Below, piece after piece: positions 43,880 through 55,940 of a stretch of 64,000 nucleotides of DNA (the first letter of the stretch is position 1; every line of letters starts with the position of its first letter). A program made the position numbers and the translations under genes. Source of the stretch: DASPNH01 sp035626675 (GTDB taxonomy: Bacteria > Desulfobacterota > Binatia > UBA1149 > CAITLU01); the NCBI GenBank assembly GCA_035626675.1, contig DASPNH010000091.1, positions 10,668 through 74,667 of the forward strand, written 5' to 3'. The notes under the pieces were generated by a model. The model was not told where the DNA came from and did not search any database. It saw only the letters and a program-made list of their open reading frames with translations.

Positions 43880-45520
43880 TCATGGAGCCGAGCGCCGCAC
43901 GCGCTCGGCGAACTGCGTGACGTCGCCGCGCCAGTCGCCGGCAGTATCGACTCGCGCCCGTCGTTGCGACATCCACTCGCTGGCCTCCTCCATTCGCGCG
44001 GTCAGAAGCGCGTAGTGCTCGGGGCCGGCGTCCGATGCATCCTCTCCGGCCGCGGCACGGTGGCGCAGCCGTTCCAGCACGAGCGCCTCAGGCGCCGTGA
44101 CCTCGACCAGCCATGCTTCGACGCCGCGGGCGCGCGCCCACGCTGCGGCGTCGTGCCGCCAGGATCTCCGAGCATAGGTGCCATCGAGAATCGCGCAGCG
44201 GCCGCTCGCCACGACCGCGTCGGCCTCCTCGAGCATCGCCGCATACACGGCTGCGCGTGCCTCAGCCTCGTACATGCCCTGGTCGGTACCGCGACCTTCG
44301 CGCGCGGCGGCCGGCAGCCCCGCCCTGTCCTTGCGAATATGATCGGAGGAGAGGACGACGCCGCCCATCGCATCGGCCAGGGCTTCAGCCACCGTGGTCT
44401 TGCCCGTTCCGACCGTGCCGCTGACGAGCACTACCGCGCCCGGCGCTCGCGCCGTCAGGAACGACGCGCCCAGCTCGAGATGCGCGCGTGCGCTTTCGCG
44501 TGCGCCATGGCGCTTGTCCGGCCCGAACGATTCATCGGTGGCGACCAGCGCGGCCACCTTGGCGCGCACCATCGCCCGGTAGCTGAGAAAGAAGTCCACG
44601 ACGCTGAAGAGGTGGTAGTCGCCGCTGTGGCGTGCGTAGCGGCGAAGAAGGCGCGCGGCAAGATCGGCGCGGCCGCGATACTGCAGGTCCATCGCGAGAA
44701 AGGCGATGTCGGAAGCGGCGTCGATGTGGCGGAAGTCCTCGCGAAACTCCAGACAGTCCACCATGAGCGGAGCGCTGTCGGCCGTCTCGAACCAGACATG
44801 CTCGCAGTGCAGATCGCCATGGCCGTCGACGACGCGCCCGCGAAGCAGGCGTTGCTCGAATCGTGAAGCGTGCGACCGGGCGAACTGCTCTGCCGCGGCG
44901 GCGACCGACTCGACCTCGCTGCGGGCGATGCCGGGTCCGTCCGTCTTCAACAGAGCCTCGATGTTGCCGCGCGCCGGCGCGATCGTGCGGTCGAGCCATT
45001 GGCGCGTATCCGCAAGAGCCACGGTATCGAGCCGGTGCGCTGCGTGAAAGTCGGCCATGCGCATCGCGACGGCGTCCACGTGCCGCGCCTCGATGTCGCC
45101 GGCGGCAAGCAGGCTTTTCATGTCGCGTCCGGCCGGCAATCGTCGCATGACCACGCAGTGCTCGGTAGATGGCGCGTCGTAGAGCCGCTCGGCGATCTCG
45201 CCGATGAAGAAAACGCCGGGGCGTTCGGCGTCGGGCAGGACGGGGGCGAGACCGAGGTACACGTCGGGCGAGAGACGGCGGTTGAGCGCGACTTCGCGAA
45301 GGCAGTCGGCGTTGCGCTCCTCGACCGTCGAGAAGTCGAGGAACGTCAGTTTTACCGGTCGCCGCATCTTATAGACGCGGTGGCGCGTCAGGAAGACGTG
45401 GGAAATGTGCGTGTCTACACGCTCGACGGCCGAGCTGACGCCGCGGTCGGTCGGGAAGGCCGAAGGCCGTGCAAGAGCCGCGAGCATCGCTTCATGCTCA
45501 CCCGGGTCGGACGCGCTCAT
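43880..45520 (-). CDS. Bifunctional aminoglycoside phosphotransferase-like / P-loop kinase
   Basis: A 546-residue two-domain protein. The N-terminal ~350 residues are an APH/choline-kinase-like fold (COG2187) with the catalytic loop VDGHGDLHCEHVW and DCLEFREDFRHIDAASDIAF. The C-terminal ~190 residues are a small P-loop kinase (COG0645) with GTVGTGKTT and the lid region LERLRHRAA. This fusion is widespread; its physiological phosphate acceptor is unknown, and antibiotic resistance should not be assumed. It is divergent from class III alcohol dehydrogenase. Confidence 0.85.
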   Translation of the reverse strand: MSASDPGEHEAMLAALARPSAFPTDRGVSSAVERVDTHISHVFLTRHRVYKMRRPVKLTFLDFSTVEERNADCLREVALNRRLSPDVYLGLAPVLPDAERPGVFFIGEIAERLYDAPSTEHCVVMRRLPAGRDMKSLLAAGDIEARHVDAVAMRMADFHAAHRLDTVALADTRQWLDRTIAPARGNIEALLKTDGPGIARSEVESVAAAAEQFARSHASRFEQRLLRGRVVDGHGDLHCEHVWFETADSAPLMVDCLEFREDFRHIDAASDIAFLAMDLQYRGRADLAARLLRRYARHSGDYHLFSVVDFFLSYRAMVRAKVAALVATDESFGPDKRHGARESARAHLELGASFLTARAPGAVVLVSGTVGTGKTTVAEALADAMGGVVLSSDHIRKDRAGLPAAAREGRGTDQGMYEAEARAAVYAAMLEEADAVVASGRCAILDGTYARRSWRHDAAAWARARGVEAWLVEVTAPEALVLERLRHRAAAGEDASDAGPEHYALLTARMEEASEWMSQRRARVDTAGDWRGDVTQFAERVRRSAP

Positions 45521-45599
45521 GGTGCATCCTTGGCAGCAGCGGTGCGGACGGTCCAGCGCGGGCTACCAATGCACGGCTTTTTCGCCTACGGGAACCGCC

Positions 45600-46709
<1,110 letters not shown>

Positions 46710-46710
46710 A

Positions 46711-46777
46711 GCTCACGCGTCCGCAGCGCGCTCGACGTTGCGAGGCTCACGCGTCCTCAGCGCGCTAGTCGTTGCCG
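46711..46777. repeat. Imperfect tandem direct repeat
   Basis: Two ~33-bp copies (46711-46743, 46745-46777) share GCTCACGCGTCC(G/T)CAGCGCGCT and GTTGC. They lie directly after the alcohol dehydrogenase stop. The meaning is unknown. Confidence 0.6.
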
Positions 46778-46833
46778 CGCTCGGGCTCCGCGAGGCGTGG
46801 TGACGTGTCGAAGCGCCGTCGCAATCAGGCCGA

Positions 46834-47853
46834 TCAGCCCGGCCAGGCAAACCTGCTGAACTTGTAGAAGCGCACGCGCTGGCGGTTCTGCTTGTCGGTG
46901 CATGCACAGACGTCGCCGCCGCTGAAAGGGCAGCCGTCGCAGAAGCGCCGATTGGTTGCCGGCGGCGGCGCGGTGACGATCCACATCACTCCGGAGGGAT
47001 CCTGATAGAAGCCGAATCCGCCTGATTCGCCGGGCTGGGTGTCCATCGTGAAGTTGGCCAGGGCGTTGTCGGGCGCCAGGCGGATGGCGCTGCCGTTCCA
47101 GACGCGAATGCGGTTGGGCGTGCTCGACAGCAGGATGCACGCCTTGTACCAGCGGCCGTTCTTGAAATAGAGGTCGCAGTCCTGCACGCCGTCCTCGCCG
47201 TCGATGTTGTTGACGGTGGTGATGTCGGTGAAGGTGCCGCAGGTTCCGTCGTTCGGCGTGCACTGGCGCTCATAATACTGCTCGAAGGAGTAGTAGCGCG
47301 TCCTGATCGGGCTGGTCAGGCTCGTGGGCGTGTTGATGATTCCACCCACGAAACCGACCGAGTGATCGAAGAAACCCTGGTAGGAGACGGTGCCGCTTCC
47401 GTTGAAGCGGTACAGGCGCGTCTTCATGTCCAGGCTTTCGCTGGTAAAGCCGGTGTAGGCCCATCCGTTGTCGAGCAGGATGCCGCTCGGATGCTCGTAG
47501 GTGTGGTCGTACTTGAACTGCTTGATGCGATTGCCGTTCTGATCGTGCACGTACAGGTAGGCGGTATTGTTGCCGTCCGTCTCCATGCACGTTGTGTAGA
47601 ACCTCGTACCGTCGAACTTGATGCCCTGGCCGTGGCAGCCCTTCTCATCGGATCCGACCACGGCCGTGCCGACGTTCTTCAGCCAATAGTCCTGGTTCTC
47701 GACCGGGTAGAAGGCGGCGGATGGGGACGCGGATGCGGCGATGAACGCGACGAAGCCGAGCGCCACCCTCCAACGCGGCAGCCTCTGAACGGCCGTTCCA
47801 GAATATCCCGTCCGCGACCGACCCTTCCCCGTAACGCGCGATGAGACGACCAT
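46834..47853 (-). CDS. Secreted protein of unknown function, propeller-like
   Basis: A 339-residue protein. ATG 47853 has AGGAGG 6 nt upstream. A long basic n-region precedes the hydrophobic signal core (VALGFVAFIAASASPSAAF). The mature part has repeated aromatic beta strands (GTRFYTTCMETDGN, AYLYVHDQNGNRIKQF, GWAYTGFTSESLDM) suggestive of a small beta-propeller, and a C-terminal cysteine cluster (CDGCPFSGGDVCACTDKQ). No family is recognised. Confidence 0.6.
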   Translation of the reverse strand: MVVSSRVTGKGRSRTGYSGTAVQRLPRWRVALGFVAFIAASASPSAAFYPVENQDYWLKNVGTAVVGSDEKGCHGQGIKFDGTRFYTTCMETDGNNTAYLYVHDQNGNRIKQFKYDHTYEHPSGILLDNGWAYTGFTSESLDMKTRLYRFNGSGTVSYQGFFDHSVGFVGGIINTPTSLTSPIRTRYYSFEQYYERQCTPNDGTCGTFTDITTVNNIDGEDGVQDCDLYFKNGRWYKACILLSSTPNRIRVWNGSAIRLAPDNALANFTMDTQPGESGGFGFYQDPSGVMWIVTAPPPATNRRFCDGCPFSGGDVCACTDKQNRQRVRFYKFSRFAWPG

Positions 47854-48088
47854 GAGGGCCTCCTGAAAAGCGAGATAACCTGCTGCTATTCGCCGGCTCG
47901 GCGGTAGTCAAAGCCGCCAGAACGGCAACGAGCCGTCGCACTTTGAGACATGGGCCCGGCCAACGCCGCGCGGCGGCAATCCAACAGTGCGTGAAAACAG
48001 CATTCGTCCTTGAAAGTCCTCACCTTCTGTCGGCATATTGCAGCGCCATTTCTGCATTGGGGATGCAGAATCCAACGGGGAGGAGTCC

Positions 48089-51000
48089 ATGTTCCGTAAA
48101 TTCGAGCTTTTCGTAGCCGCCGTCGCGGTGGCCGGGGCCGCCATGACCGCCGGCCCGGCCCACGCCTTCGTCACTTTCGAGACCGGCCAGGTCCGCCCGG
48201 TGGCGATGTCGGCAGATGGCCAGACCCTCTACGTCTGCAATACGCCGGACAATGCCCTCGAGATCTTCGACATCGACGCAGGCTCTCTGACCCACCGTGC
48301 CTCCGTGCCGGTAGGCCTGGAGCCGCTGGCCGTCGCGGTGCGCACGGCCAGCGAAGTCTGGGTCGTCAACCACCTCTCCGACAGCGTCAGCATCATCGAC
48401 GTCAGTGATCCCGACGACGCCCGCGTCACGCGAACCCTGCACGTCGGCGACGAGCCGCGCGACATCGTCTTTGCGGGCGCCAGCGCCGATCGTGCCTTCA
48501 TCACCACGGCGCACCGCGGCCAGAACACGGGCCGCGATCCCCAGCTCACCACCGAAGGCGTCGGACGCGCCGACGTCTGGGTCTTCGATGCCAACAACCT
48601 CGGCAGCACGCTCGGCGGCGAAGAGCTGACGGTCATCACGCTGTTCGGCGATACCCCGCGTCCTCTGGCCGTCAGCCCCGACGGCTCGCGCGTCTATGCC
48701 GGCGTCTTCCATTCGGGCAACCAGACCACGGTCATCAACGAGGGCGCGGTTCCCAACGGCGGCCAGAACAACGGCGGCATGCCTTTCCCCAACACCAACA
48801 TCGAGGGCATTCCGGCCCCCGAGACCGGCCTGATCGTCAAGTACAACGGTTCGCAGTGGGTCGATGAGCTCGACCGCGACTGGTCCTCGTTCCTGCGTTT
48901 CGATCTGCCCGATTACGACGTCTTCGCCATCGACGCCGATGCCAACCCGCCGGTTCAGCTCGCGGGCACGCCCGGCCGCTTCCCGCACGTCGGAACGATC
49001 CTCTTCAACATGGCCGTCAACCCGGCCGACGGTAAGGTCTTCGTCTCCAACCTCGAGTCCTTCAACGAAGTGCGCTTCGAGGGCCCCGGCGTCTTCGCCG
49101 GCAGCACCGTTCGCGGCCACCTGGCCGAGAGCCGCATCAGCATCATCGATCCGGTGGCCGAGACCGTGACCACGCGCCACCTGAACAAGCACATCGACTA
49201 CAACGACTGCTGTGACGCACTACCCAACACGGAGAACGAGAACAGCCTGGCGTTCCCCCTGGAAATGGCGTTTTCGAGCGACGGCTCGATGCTGTACGTG
49301 ACCGCCTTCGGATCGAGCAAGATCGGCGTCTACGACACCGCGGAGCTCGCCGCCGACACGTTCGTGCCAAGCGCCTCCGACCACATCGAGCTGTCCGGCG
49401 GCGGCCCCAGCGGCATCGTGCTCGACGAGGCCAACAGCCGCGCCTACGTGCTGACGCGCTTCGACAATTCGATCTCGGTAGTCAGCACGGCCACTGGCGC
49501 GGAGGTCGACCACATCGCGCTGCACAATCCCGAGCCGCCCGAGGTCGTGGCCGGCCGCCCGTTCCTCTATGACGCGCGCCTGACCTCGGCGCACGGGGAC
49601 TCGGCCTGCGCCTCGTGCCACATCTTCGGCGACTTCGACTCGCTGGCCTGGGACCTCGGCAACCCCGACGAGCCCGAGGTGATGAACAACCCCGGTCCGT
49701 TCACGCTGCGCGGCTTCCTTTTCATCCCCGAGGACCTGCATCCGATGAAGGGCCCCATGACCACGCAGAGCCTGCGCGGCATGGACAACCACGGTCCCAT
49801 GCACTGGCGCGGCGACCGTACCGGCGGCAACGACGAGGGCAGCGCGCATCCGAACTTCGGCGCCTTCGACGAGCAGAAGGCGTTCCGAGCGTTCAACCCG
49901 GCATTCGTCGGGCTGCTCGGCCGTAGCGAGCAGCTGACCACCGAGCAGATGGAGGCGTTCACCGACTTCGTCCTGGAGGTGATGTATCCGCCCAACCCGA
50001 TCCGCGCCCTGGACAACTCGCTGACGACGGACGAGAACACCGCCAACGGCCTGTTCTTCAGCCGCATCAGCGACACGGTCGAGGAGTGCAACGGCTGCCA
50101 CATCACGGCGCGCAACGGCAACGCCAACCACGACGTGGAGCGTCCCGGCTTCTTCGGCAGCGACGGCCGATCGTCATTCGAGAACGAGACGCAGATGTTC
50201 AAGGTCGCGCACCTTCGCAACATCTACCAGAAGGTCGGCATGTTCGGCATGGCCGCCACCAACTTCATCAACCCCGGCGACAACGGTCACAAGGGAGAGC
50301 AGGTCCGCGGCTTCGGCTTCCTGCACGATGGAAGCATCGATACCGTGTTCCGCTTCTTCCAGGCCACCGTCTTCAACGACAGCGGCAACACCGGCTTCCA
50401 GAACGACAACGAGCGGCGCCAGTTCGAGCAGCTGATGTTCGCGTTCGACACCAACTTCTTCCCGGTCGTTGGCCAGCAGGCCACGCGCACCTCCAGCAGC
50501 GGGAGTGACGTCGAGAATCGCATCACGCTGTTCGAGGCACGCGCCGACCTGAGCGAAGCGGACGTGGTGGCCAAGGGCCTGGTGGGCGGCGAGCATCGCG
50601 GCTGGGTCTACCTGGGCGACGGCGACTACCAGAGCGACCGCGCCGGCGAGGCTCCCATCGACAGCTCGGTGCTGCGCGCACTGGCCGACACGGCCGGTCA
50701 GGAAATCACCTTCACTGCGGTGCCTCCGGGTGAAGGCGTCCGCATCGGCGTCGACCGCGACGTGGACAGCTTCTTCGACACCGACGAGACGGACAACGGC
50801 GGCAACCCGACGGACGCTTCGAGCCTGCCGTGCATGACGACCGAAGCCTCCTTCGATTTCGACAAGGCCGCGCTGATCGACGAGAAGCAGCGCATGACGT
50901 TCAAGACCGAGATCGAACTCACCGGCGCGCTCGATCTGGAAGACGACGACGACCTGCAGTTGGTCGCCAGTGACGGTGACGGCACGATCCTGGACGCGTT

Positions 51001-51238
51001 CCTGGACGGGGCCGTGTTCGTGCAGGCGGGCAGCGGCTTCAAGTACAAGGCCCCCAAGGGTTCGACGGGCATCACCAAGGCGATCATCAAGCCCTCGGCG
51101 ACGCCTGGCCTCTACAAGGTCAGCCTCAAGGTGTCCGGCGGATGGATTTCGTCCGCCGACGAGGACGAGTCGAGCACTACCGTAGTGCTCAACATCGGTG
51201 GCGAGTGCTTCGAGGGCAGCGCCACCGGCGTCAAGTAG
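48089..51238 (+). CDS. Secreted YVTN-type beta-propeller fused to diheme cytochrome c domain
   Basis: A 1049-residue exported protein (signal peptide to about GPAHA; GGGAGGA ribosome site). Residues ~30-490 are a YVTN/SMP-30-like beta-propeller (PVAMSADGQTLYVCNTPD, PLAVSPDGSRVYAG). Residues ~495-900 resemble the MauG/cytochrome c peroxidase fold with two heme c sites, C507-A-S-C-H511 and C667-N-G-C-H671. A ~110-residue beta-rich tail follows. It is likely a periplasmic or surface oxidoreductase. The only other Cys-rich part is near the C terminus. It is a single-gene unit with its own terminator. Confidence 0.85.
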   Translation: MFRKFELFVAAVAVAGAAMTAGPAHAFVTFETGQVRPVAMSADGQTLYVCNTPDNALEIFDIDAGSLTHRASVPVGLEPLAVAVRTASEVWVVNHLSDSVSIIDVSDPDDARVTRTLHVGDEPRDIVFAGASADRAFITTAHRGQNTGRDPQLTTEGVGRADVWVFDANNLGSTLGGEELTVITLFGDTPRPLAVSPDGSRVYAGVFHSGNQTTVINEGAVPNGGQNNGGMPFPNTNIEGIPAPETGLIVKYNGSQWVDELDRDWSSFLRFDLPDYDVFAIDADANPPVQLAGTPGRFPHVGTILFNMAVNPADGKVFVSNLESFNEVRFEGPGVFAGSTVRGHLAESRISIIDPVAETVTTRHLNKHIDYNDCCDALPNTENENSLAFPLEMAFSSDGSMLYVTAFGSSKIGVYDTAELAADTFVPSASDHIELSGGGPSGIVLDEANSRAYVLTRFDNSISVVSTATGAEVDHIALHNPEPPEVVAGRPFLYDARLTSAHGDSACASCHIFGDFDSLAWDLGNPDEPEVMNNPGPFTLRGFLFIPEDLHPMKGPMTTQSLRGMDNHGPMHWRGDRTGGNDEGSAHPNFGAFDEQKAFRAFNPAFVGLLGRSEQLTTEQMEAFTDFVLEVMYPPNPIRALDNSLTTDENTANGLFFSRISDTVEECNGCHITARNGNANHDVERPGFFGSDGRSSFENETQMFKVAHLRNIYQKVGMFGMAATNFINPGDNGHKGEQVRGFGFLHDGSIDTVFRFFQATVFNDSGNTGFQNDNERRQFEQLMFAFDTNFFPVVGQQATRTSSSGSDVENRITLFEARADLSEADVVAKGLVGGEHRGWVYLGDGDYQSDRAGEAPIDSSVLRALADTAGQEITFTAVPPGEGVRIGVDRDVDSFFDTDETDNGGNPTDASSLPCMTTEASFDFDKAALIDEKQRMTFKTEIELTGALDLEDDDDLQLVASDGDGTILDAFLDGAVFVQAGSGFKYKAPKGSTGITKAIIKPSATPGLYKVSLKVSGGWISSADEDESSTTVVLNIGGECFEGSATGVK

Positions 51239-51273
51239 GAGCGCCTTCTCCGCTCGCGCGGATGAGCCGCGCC

Positions 51274-51309
51274 AAAACGGGGCACGAAGCGATTCGTGCC
51301 CCGTTTTTT
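51274..51309 (+). terminator. Rho-independent terminator
   Basis: AAAACGGGGCACGAA (51274-51288) and TTCGTGCCCCGTTTT (51293-51307) enclose loop GCGA and are followed by more T residues to 51311. It ends the propeller/diheme gene. Confidence 0.95.
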
Positions 51310-51526
51310 TTGCCGCCGGCACGATTCCTTTTGTCGAAACTGCCGGTGGTCGCTGGTATCGTTGAGCCCTGGTCGCGGTACACCTTCTCGTTCCTCCCGG
51401 CGAGAACAGCCTCGATATCCAGAGCCGCACGCATGGGAGCGTCCACAGACGATGGATTCGAAAAGAGGTGCATCCGTGCGGCAGCGTACGCTGCCGGCGG
51501 GCCGAACCCGACAGGATGCGGCCGTG

Positions 51527-52147
51527 ATGCCTAAGGTTGGTCGCTGGGTGCGCGCCGCCCAGCTCGTTCTGCACGAAGAGGGCACACGCGGCGTGGCCCG
51601 CTACGCCATCCGCCGTCTGTACCTGCGCCAGAGCTACTTCGTCTACCGCCGCGACCTCACGGCCCAGGAGTCCATTCCTTTTCCCGAAGGCCTGACCGAG
51701 GTCCGGCAGGCCACTCGCGCCGAGCGTTATGCGCTCATTCATGCGCGTGAGGATTTCGGAGCCGCCAGCTACTGGGGAACCATCGATCCCGATTGCGATT
51801 GCTACGTCGGGCTCGACGGCTACCGCATCGTGGCGGTGCACTGGCTCTCGACCACCAGGGAACCGAACGAGCTCGTTCAGCTGGAGCCGGGCGATTTCAT
51901 CATCGGCCCGTGCGTGACGGTCCCCACCCATCGCGGCCGCGGTCTGTATCCGGCCATGATTCGCGCGGTGTGCGAAGAGCGCCGCCTGCGCGGCGAGAAG
52001 CGCGCCTACATGGTGGTCAGCACCGACAATCAGTCCTCGATTCGGGGAATCGAGAAGGCCGGTTTCGACAACGCAGGGCGGTCCGATCTGACGCGCATCG
52101 CCGGCGTGCGGCACATCGAGCGCTGCGACGACCGCATCGCGAGCTGA
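51527..52147 (+). CDS. GNAT-type acetyltransferase
   Basis: A 206-residue protein from ATG 51527 (MPKVGRW); the frame is open further upstream but without family resemblance. A helical N-terminal segment is followed by a GNAT fold: IIGPCVTVPTHRGRGLYPAMIRAVCEE contains the acetyl-CoA loop (R/Q-x-x-G-x-G/A as HRGRGL), and DNQSSIRGIEKAGF is the typical fourth motif. It acetylates an amine of unknown identity. The CDP-alcohol phosphatidyltransferase gene follows after 72 bp. Confidence 0.8.
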   Translation: MPKVGRWVRAAQLVLHEEGTRGVARYAIRRLYLRQSYFVYRRDLTAQESIPFPEGLTEVRQATRAERYALIHAREDFGAASYWGTIDPDCDCYVGLDGYRIVAVHWLSTTREPNELVQLEPGDFIIGPCVTVPTHRGRGLYPAMIRAVCEERRLRGEKRAYMVVSTDNQSSIRGIEKAGFDNAGRSDLTRIAGVRHIERCDDRIAS

Positions 52148-52219
52148 GTCCTGCAGCGGACCTGCCGGCGGTGGCAGGCGCGAACCGCGGCCGGGCCGAG
52201 CGCCGCTGACGACCATCAG

Positions 52220-53053
52220 ATGCCGACCATCGTCACGGGACTTGTTGAAGGCGATCCTGAGCGCCGATATAGCCGCCGCACTCCGATGGCAGACTGGTCC
52301 GGTCGAAGCCTCGTTCTGACTCTCCTGCTGTTGCCGATCGTCTACCTGATCGCCAGCCTGGTGACGTATGCGTTTCGCAGCCTGGTGCTGCGCAATGCGC
52401 CCGTGGATGCCGAGCTGGCGTCACGCGGCGAATCGATGCTGCTGGGCACCACGATTCGGCAGGGCTTTGCATGGTGCGTGCGGCCCTTCGAACTGTTCTT
52501 CCTTCGCCGTGGCACCACGGCCGATGCGCTGACGCTGACCGGTTGCGCGATCTGCAGCCTCGGCGCGATCGTCATCGCCGCCGGCGACCTGACCATCGGC
52601 GGGATGCTGGTTCTGCTGTCGGCGGCATTCGACTTCCTGGACGGGCGCATCGCGCGCCACCGCGGCACCGTCAGCCGAGCCGGCGATTTCTGGGACTCGA
52701 CGATGGACCGCTACGCGGACGCGTTCTGCTTCGGATCGGCCGCCTTCTATTTTCGCGAGTACCCGCTGCACCAGCTCATCGCGCTGATCGCGATGGGTGC
52801 GGCGGCCATCGTCCCGTACACGCGCGCCAAGGCCGAGGCGCTCGGCGGCGACCTGAAGATCGGCCTGATGCAGCGGCCCGAGCGGCTGGTGCTGTTCAGC
52901 GGTTCGGCGCTGTTCGGGCCGAGCATCGATGGTCTGCTCGGAGCGAGCTCGCCGTACTGCGTGACGTTCGCGGTCGCGATCTGGATCCTCGGGGTAGGCA
53001 CCGCATGGACCGCGCTCCAGCGCACTGCCGAGGGCAGAGCGCGCCTGCGTTGA
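52220..53053 (+). CDS. CDP-alcohol phosphatidyltransferase family membrane protein
   Basis: Up to 277 residues (ATG 52286, MADWSGRS, is an equally good start). The diagnostic active-site motif is complete: DG-RI-AR-(8)-G-DFW-D-STM-D within DGRIARHRGTVSRAG and DFWDSTMDRYAD. Hydrophobic helices flank it, including an N-terminal LVLTLLLLPIVYLIASLV. Such enzymes swap CMP of a CDP-linked donor for an alcohol acceptor to make phospholipids such as phosphatidylinositol-type or phosphatidylglycerol-type lipids. The specific alcohol cannot be told. Confidence 0.85.
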   Translation: MPTIVTGLVEGDPERRYSRRTPMADWSGRSLVLTLLLLPIVYLIASLVTYAFRSLVLRNAPVDAELASRGESMLLGTTIRQGFAWCVRPFELFFLRRGTTADALTLTGCAICSLGAIVIAAGDLTIGGMLVLLSAAFDFLDGRIARHRGTVSRAGDFWDSTMDRYADAFCFGSAAFYFREYPLHQLIALIAMGAAAIVPYTRAKAEALGGDLKIGLMQRPERLVLFSGSALFGPSIDGLLGASSPYCVTFAVAIWILGVGTAWTALQRTAEGRARLR

Positions 53054-53164
53054 TCGGCTCCTGGGCCTGCACTGGGGATCGCGGTCGCTCCGCTCTGCAT
53101 CTTTCGGACAACGTCACTGGCGGTTGCGCAGCGCCGCGGATGCGCCCCGCGCAACCGCCGCTCG

Positions 53165-54739
<1,575 letters not shown>

Positions 54740-54832
54740 CTCGTGTGACTCCTTTGACCGCGGCCTGGCCATATGCGGCGACGGCGGTCGGCAAGGCGGA
54801 AATTTGCGCGTAGGACGGCCAGCCGCCGGCCG

Positions 54833-55438
54833 CTATTCACCTTCGGGCGAAGACGCCCGCGAAACACTCCAGGCCAGCGCCTGCTCGAGCCGGTCGTTGC
54901 CCCAGAACAGCTCGCTTCCGACCAGGAAGCTGGGGGCCCCGAAGATTCCGTGCGCCATCGCCTCCTCGGTCGCCGCCCGCAGCGCATCCTTGATCGCGGG
55001 CGACTGGGCGCGTTCGCATTCGGCGCGGCCGTCGCGGCCCAGGCGATCCAGGATCGCTGCAACGACCGTGGGATCGCCGATCTCGGCGTCCTCGCCGAAG
55101 TTGGCACGGTAGGCAGCGCGCGTGAAGTCGCCGCACCAGCCTTCGGCAACGGCCATCGTGGCAACGCGCGCGCACAGCAGCCCGTTGCGAGGGAAGCGGG
55201 TAGGGCGGCGAAGGGGTAGGCCGGCATCGCGGCACAGTCGCTCCATGTCGCGCCACATGTAGCGGCCCTTGGCCGGGTAGATGTTGAACGGAGAGTCGTT
55301 CCAGCCCTGCGCCGCAAAGATGGGCCCGAGCAGGAACGGCCGCCATTGCACTTCGACGCCGGCAGATGCGGCGGCGGCCTCGATCCTCGCGGCAGCAAGG
55401 TAGGAATAGGTGCTGGCGAACTCGAACCAGAACTGCAT
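54833..55438 (-). CDS. DsbA-fold 2-hydroxychromene-2-carboxylate isomerase-like protein
   Basis: A 201-residue thioredoxin-superfamily protein from ATG 55438 (MQFWFEFASTYSYLAAARIE). The active-site position carries serine (FASTYSYL) instead of a CxxC pair. GIFGAPSFLVGSELFWGNDRL is the conserved cis-Pro and C-terminal segment. This is the kappa-class GST/HCCA isomerase pattern; HCCA isomerase uses glutathione in naphthalene breakdown. No other aromatic catabolic genes are nearby, so a general glutathione-dependent isomerase role is as likely. Confidence 0.85.
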   Translation of the reverse strand: MQFWFEFASTYSYLAAARIEAAAASAGVEVQWRPFLLGPIFAAQGWNDSPFNIYPAKGRYMWRDMERLCRDAGLPLRRPTRFPRNGLLCARVATMAVAEGWCGDFTRAAYRANFGEDAEIGDPTVVAAILDRLGRDGRAECERAQSPAIKDALRAATEEAMAHGIFGAPSFLVGSELFWGNDRLEQALAWSVSRASSPEGE

Positions 55439-55678
55439 GGCAGGCACGGCGACCGAGCATAGGCCCGCGGCATGGTCGCGCAAGCCGCCGTCCGCCGCGC
55501 TGCCGGTTGCGGCGGTTCTTTCGGCTCCTGCCGTAAGTGCTCGGCAAACGAAGTTTTTTGAATGTCTTCAAAGCATGCGGCTGCATTGCCGGATGCCCCC
55601 AGGGTCGGTATGATGACGCCACTCTGCCCGTCAGCAGGGGATCGCAGTCACCAATTCAACTTCATCGGAGAGAGGGAC

Positions 55679-55864
55679 ATGGCGGATAACGATGTTCAAT
55701 TGAGTGGAAGCCCCAACACCATGGCTGTGATCGCGATGGTGGCGGCGGTACTCTCGCTGGCCTTGAACTTCTGGAACATGCAGCGGATCAACGAGGTCTC
55801 GGCCTCGGTCTCGCTCGACAAGATCAAGGCTGCGCACGAGGCCAAGGAAGCCGCAGGGTCCTGA
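55679..55864 (+). CDS. Tiny single-pass membrane protein
   Basis: A 61-residue product with GGAGAGAGGG upstream of ATG 55679. A polar N terminus (MADNDVQLSGSPN) is followed by one hydrophobic helix (TMAVIAMVAAVLSLALNFW) and an amphipathic, charged C-terminal helix (LDKIKAAHEAKEAA). An immediate strong terminator follows, so it is an independent, probably abundant transcript. The family is not recognised. Confidence 0.65.
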   Translation: MADNDVQLSGSPNTMAVIAMVAAVLSLALNFWNMQRINEVSASVSLDKIKAAHEAKEAAGS

Positions 55865-55865
55865 G

Positions 55866-55908
55866 ACTGGCACCCGTTCCCCGCTGGAACCGGTGCCAGT
55901 TTCGTTTT
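55866..55908 (+). terminator. Rho-independent terminator
   Basis: ACTGGCACCCGTTCC (55866-55880) pairs with GGAACCGGTGCCAGT (55886-55900), one mismatch, 5-nt loop, followed by TTCGTTTTT. The hairpin starts 1 nt after the micro-gene stop. Confidence 0.9.
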
Positions 55909-55940
55909 TCCTCGTCGGCCAGATCACGTAGCGATGCTCG

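Noticed and set aside
43880..45520. Antibiotic resistance call for the phosphotransferase/ATPase protein
   Set aside because: The fused COG2187/COG0645 family is widespread in environmental bacteria and is not a known resistance determinant.
50174..52216. 680-codon minus-strand frame
   Set aside because: It spans the diheme domain, a strong + strand terminator and the GNAT gene; it has no recognisable domain.
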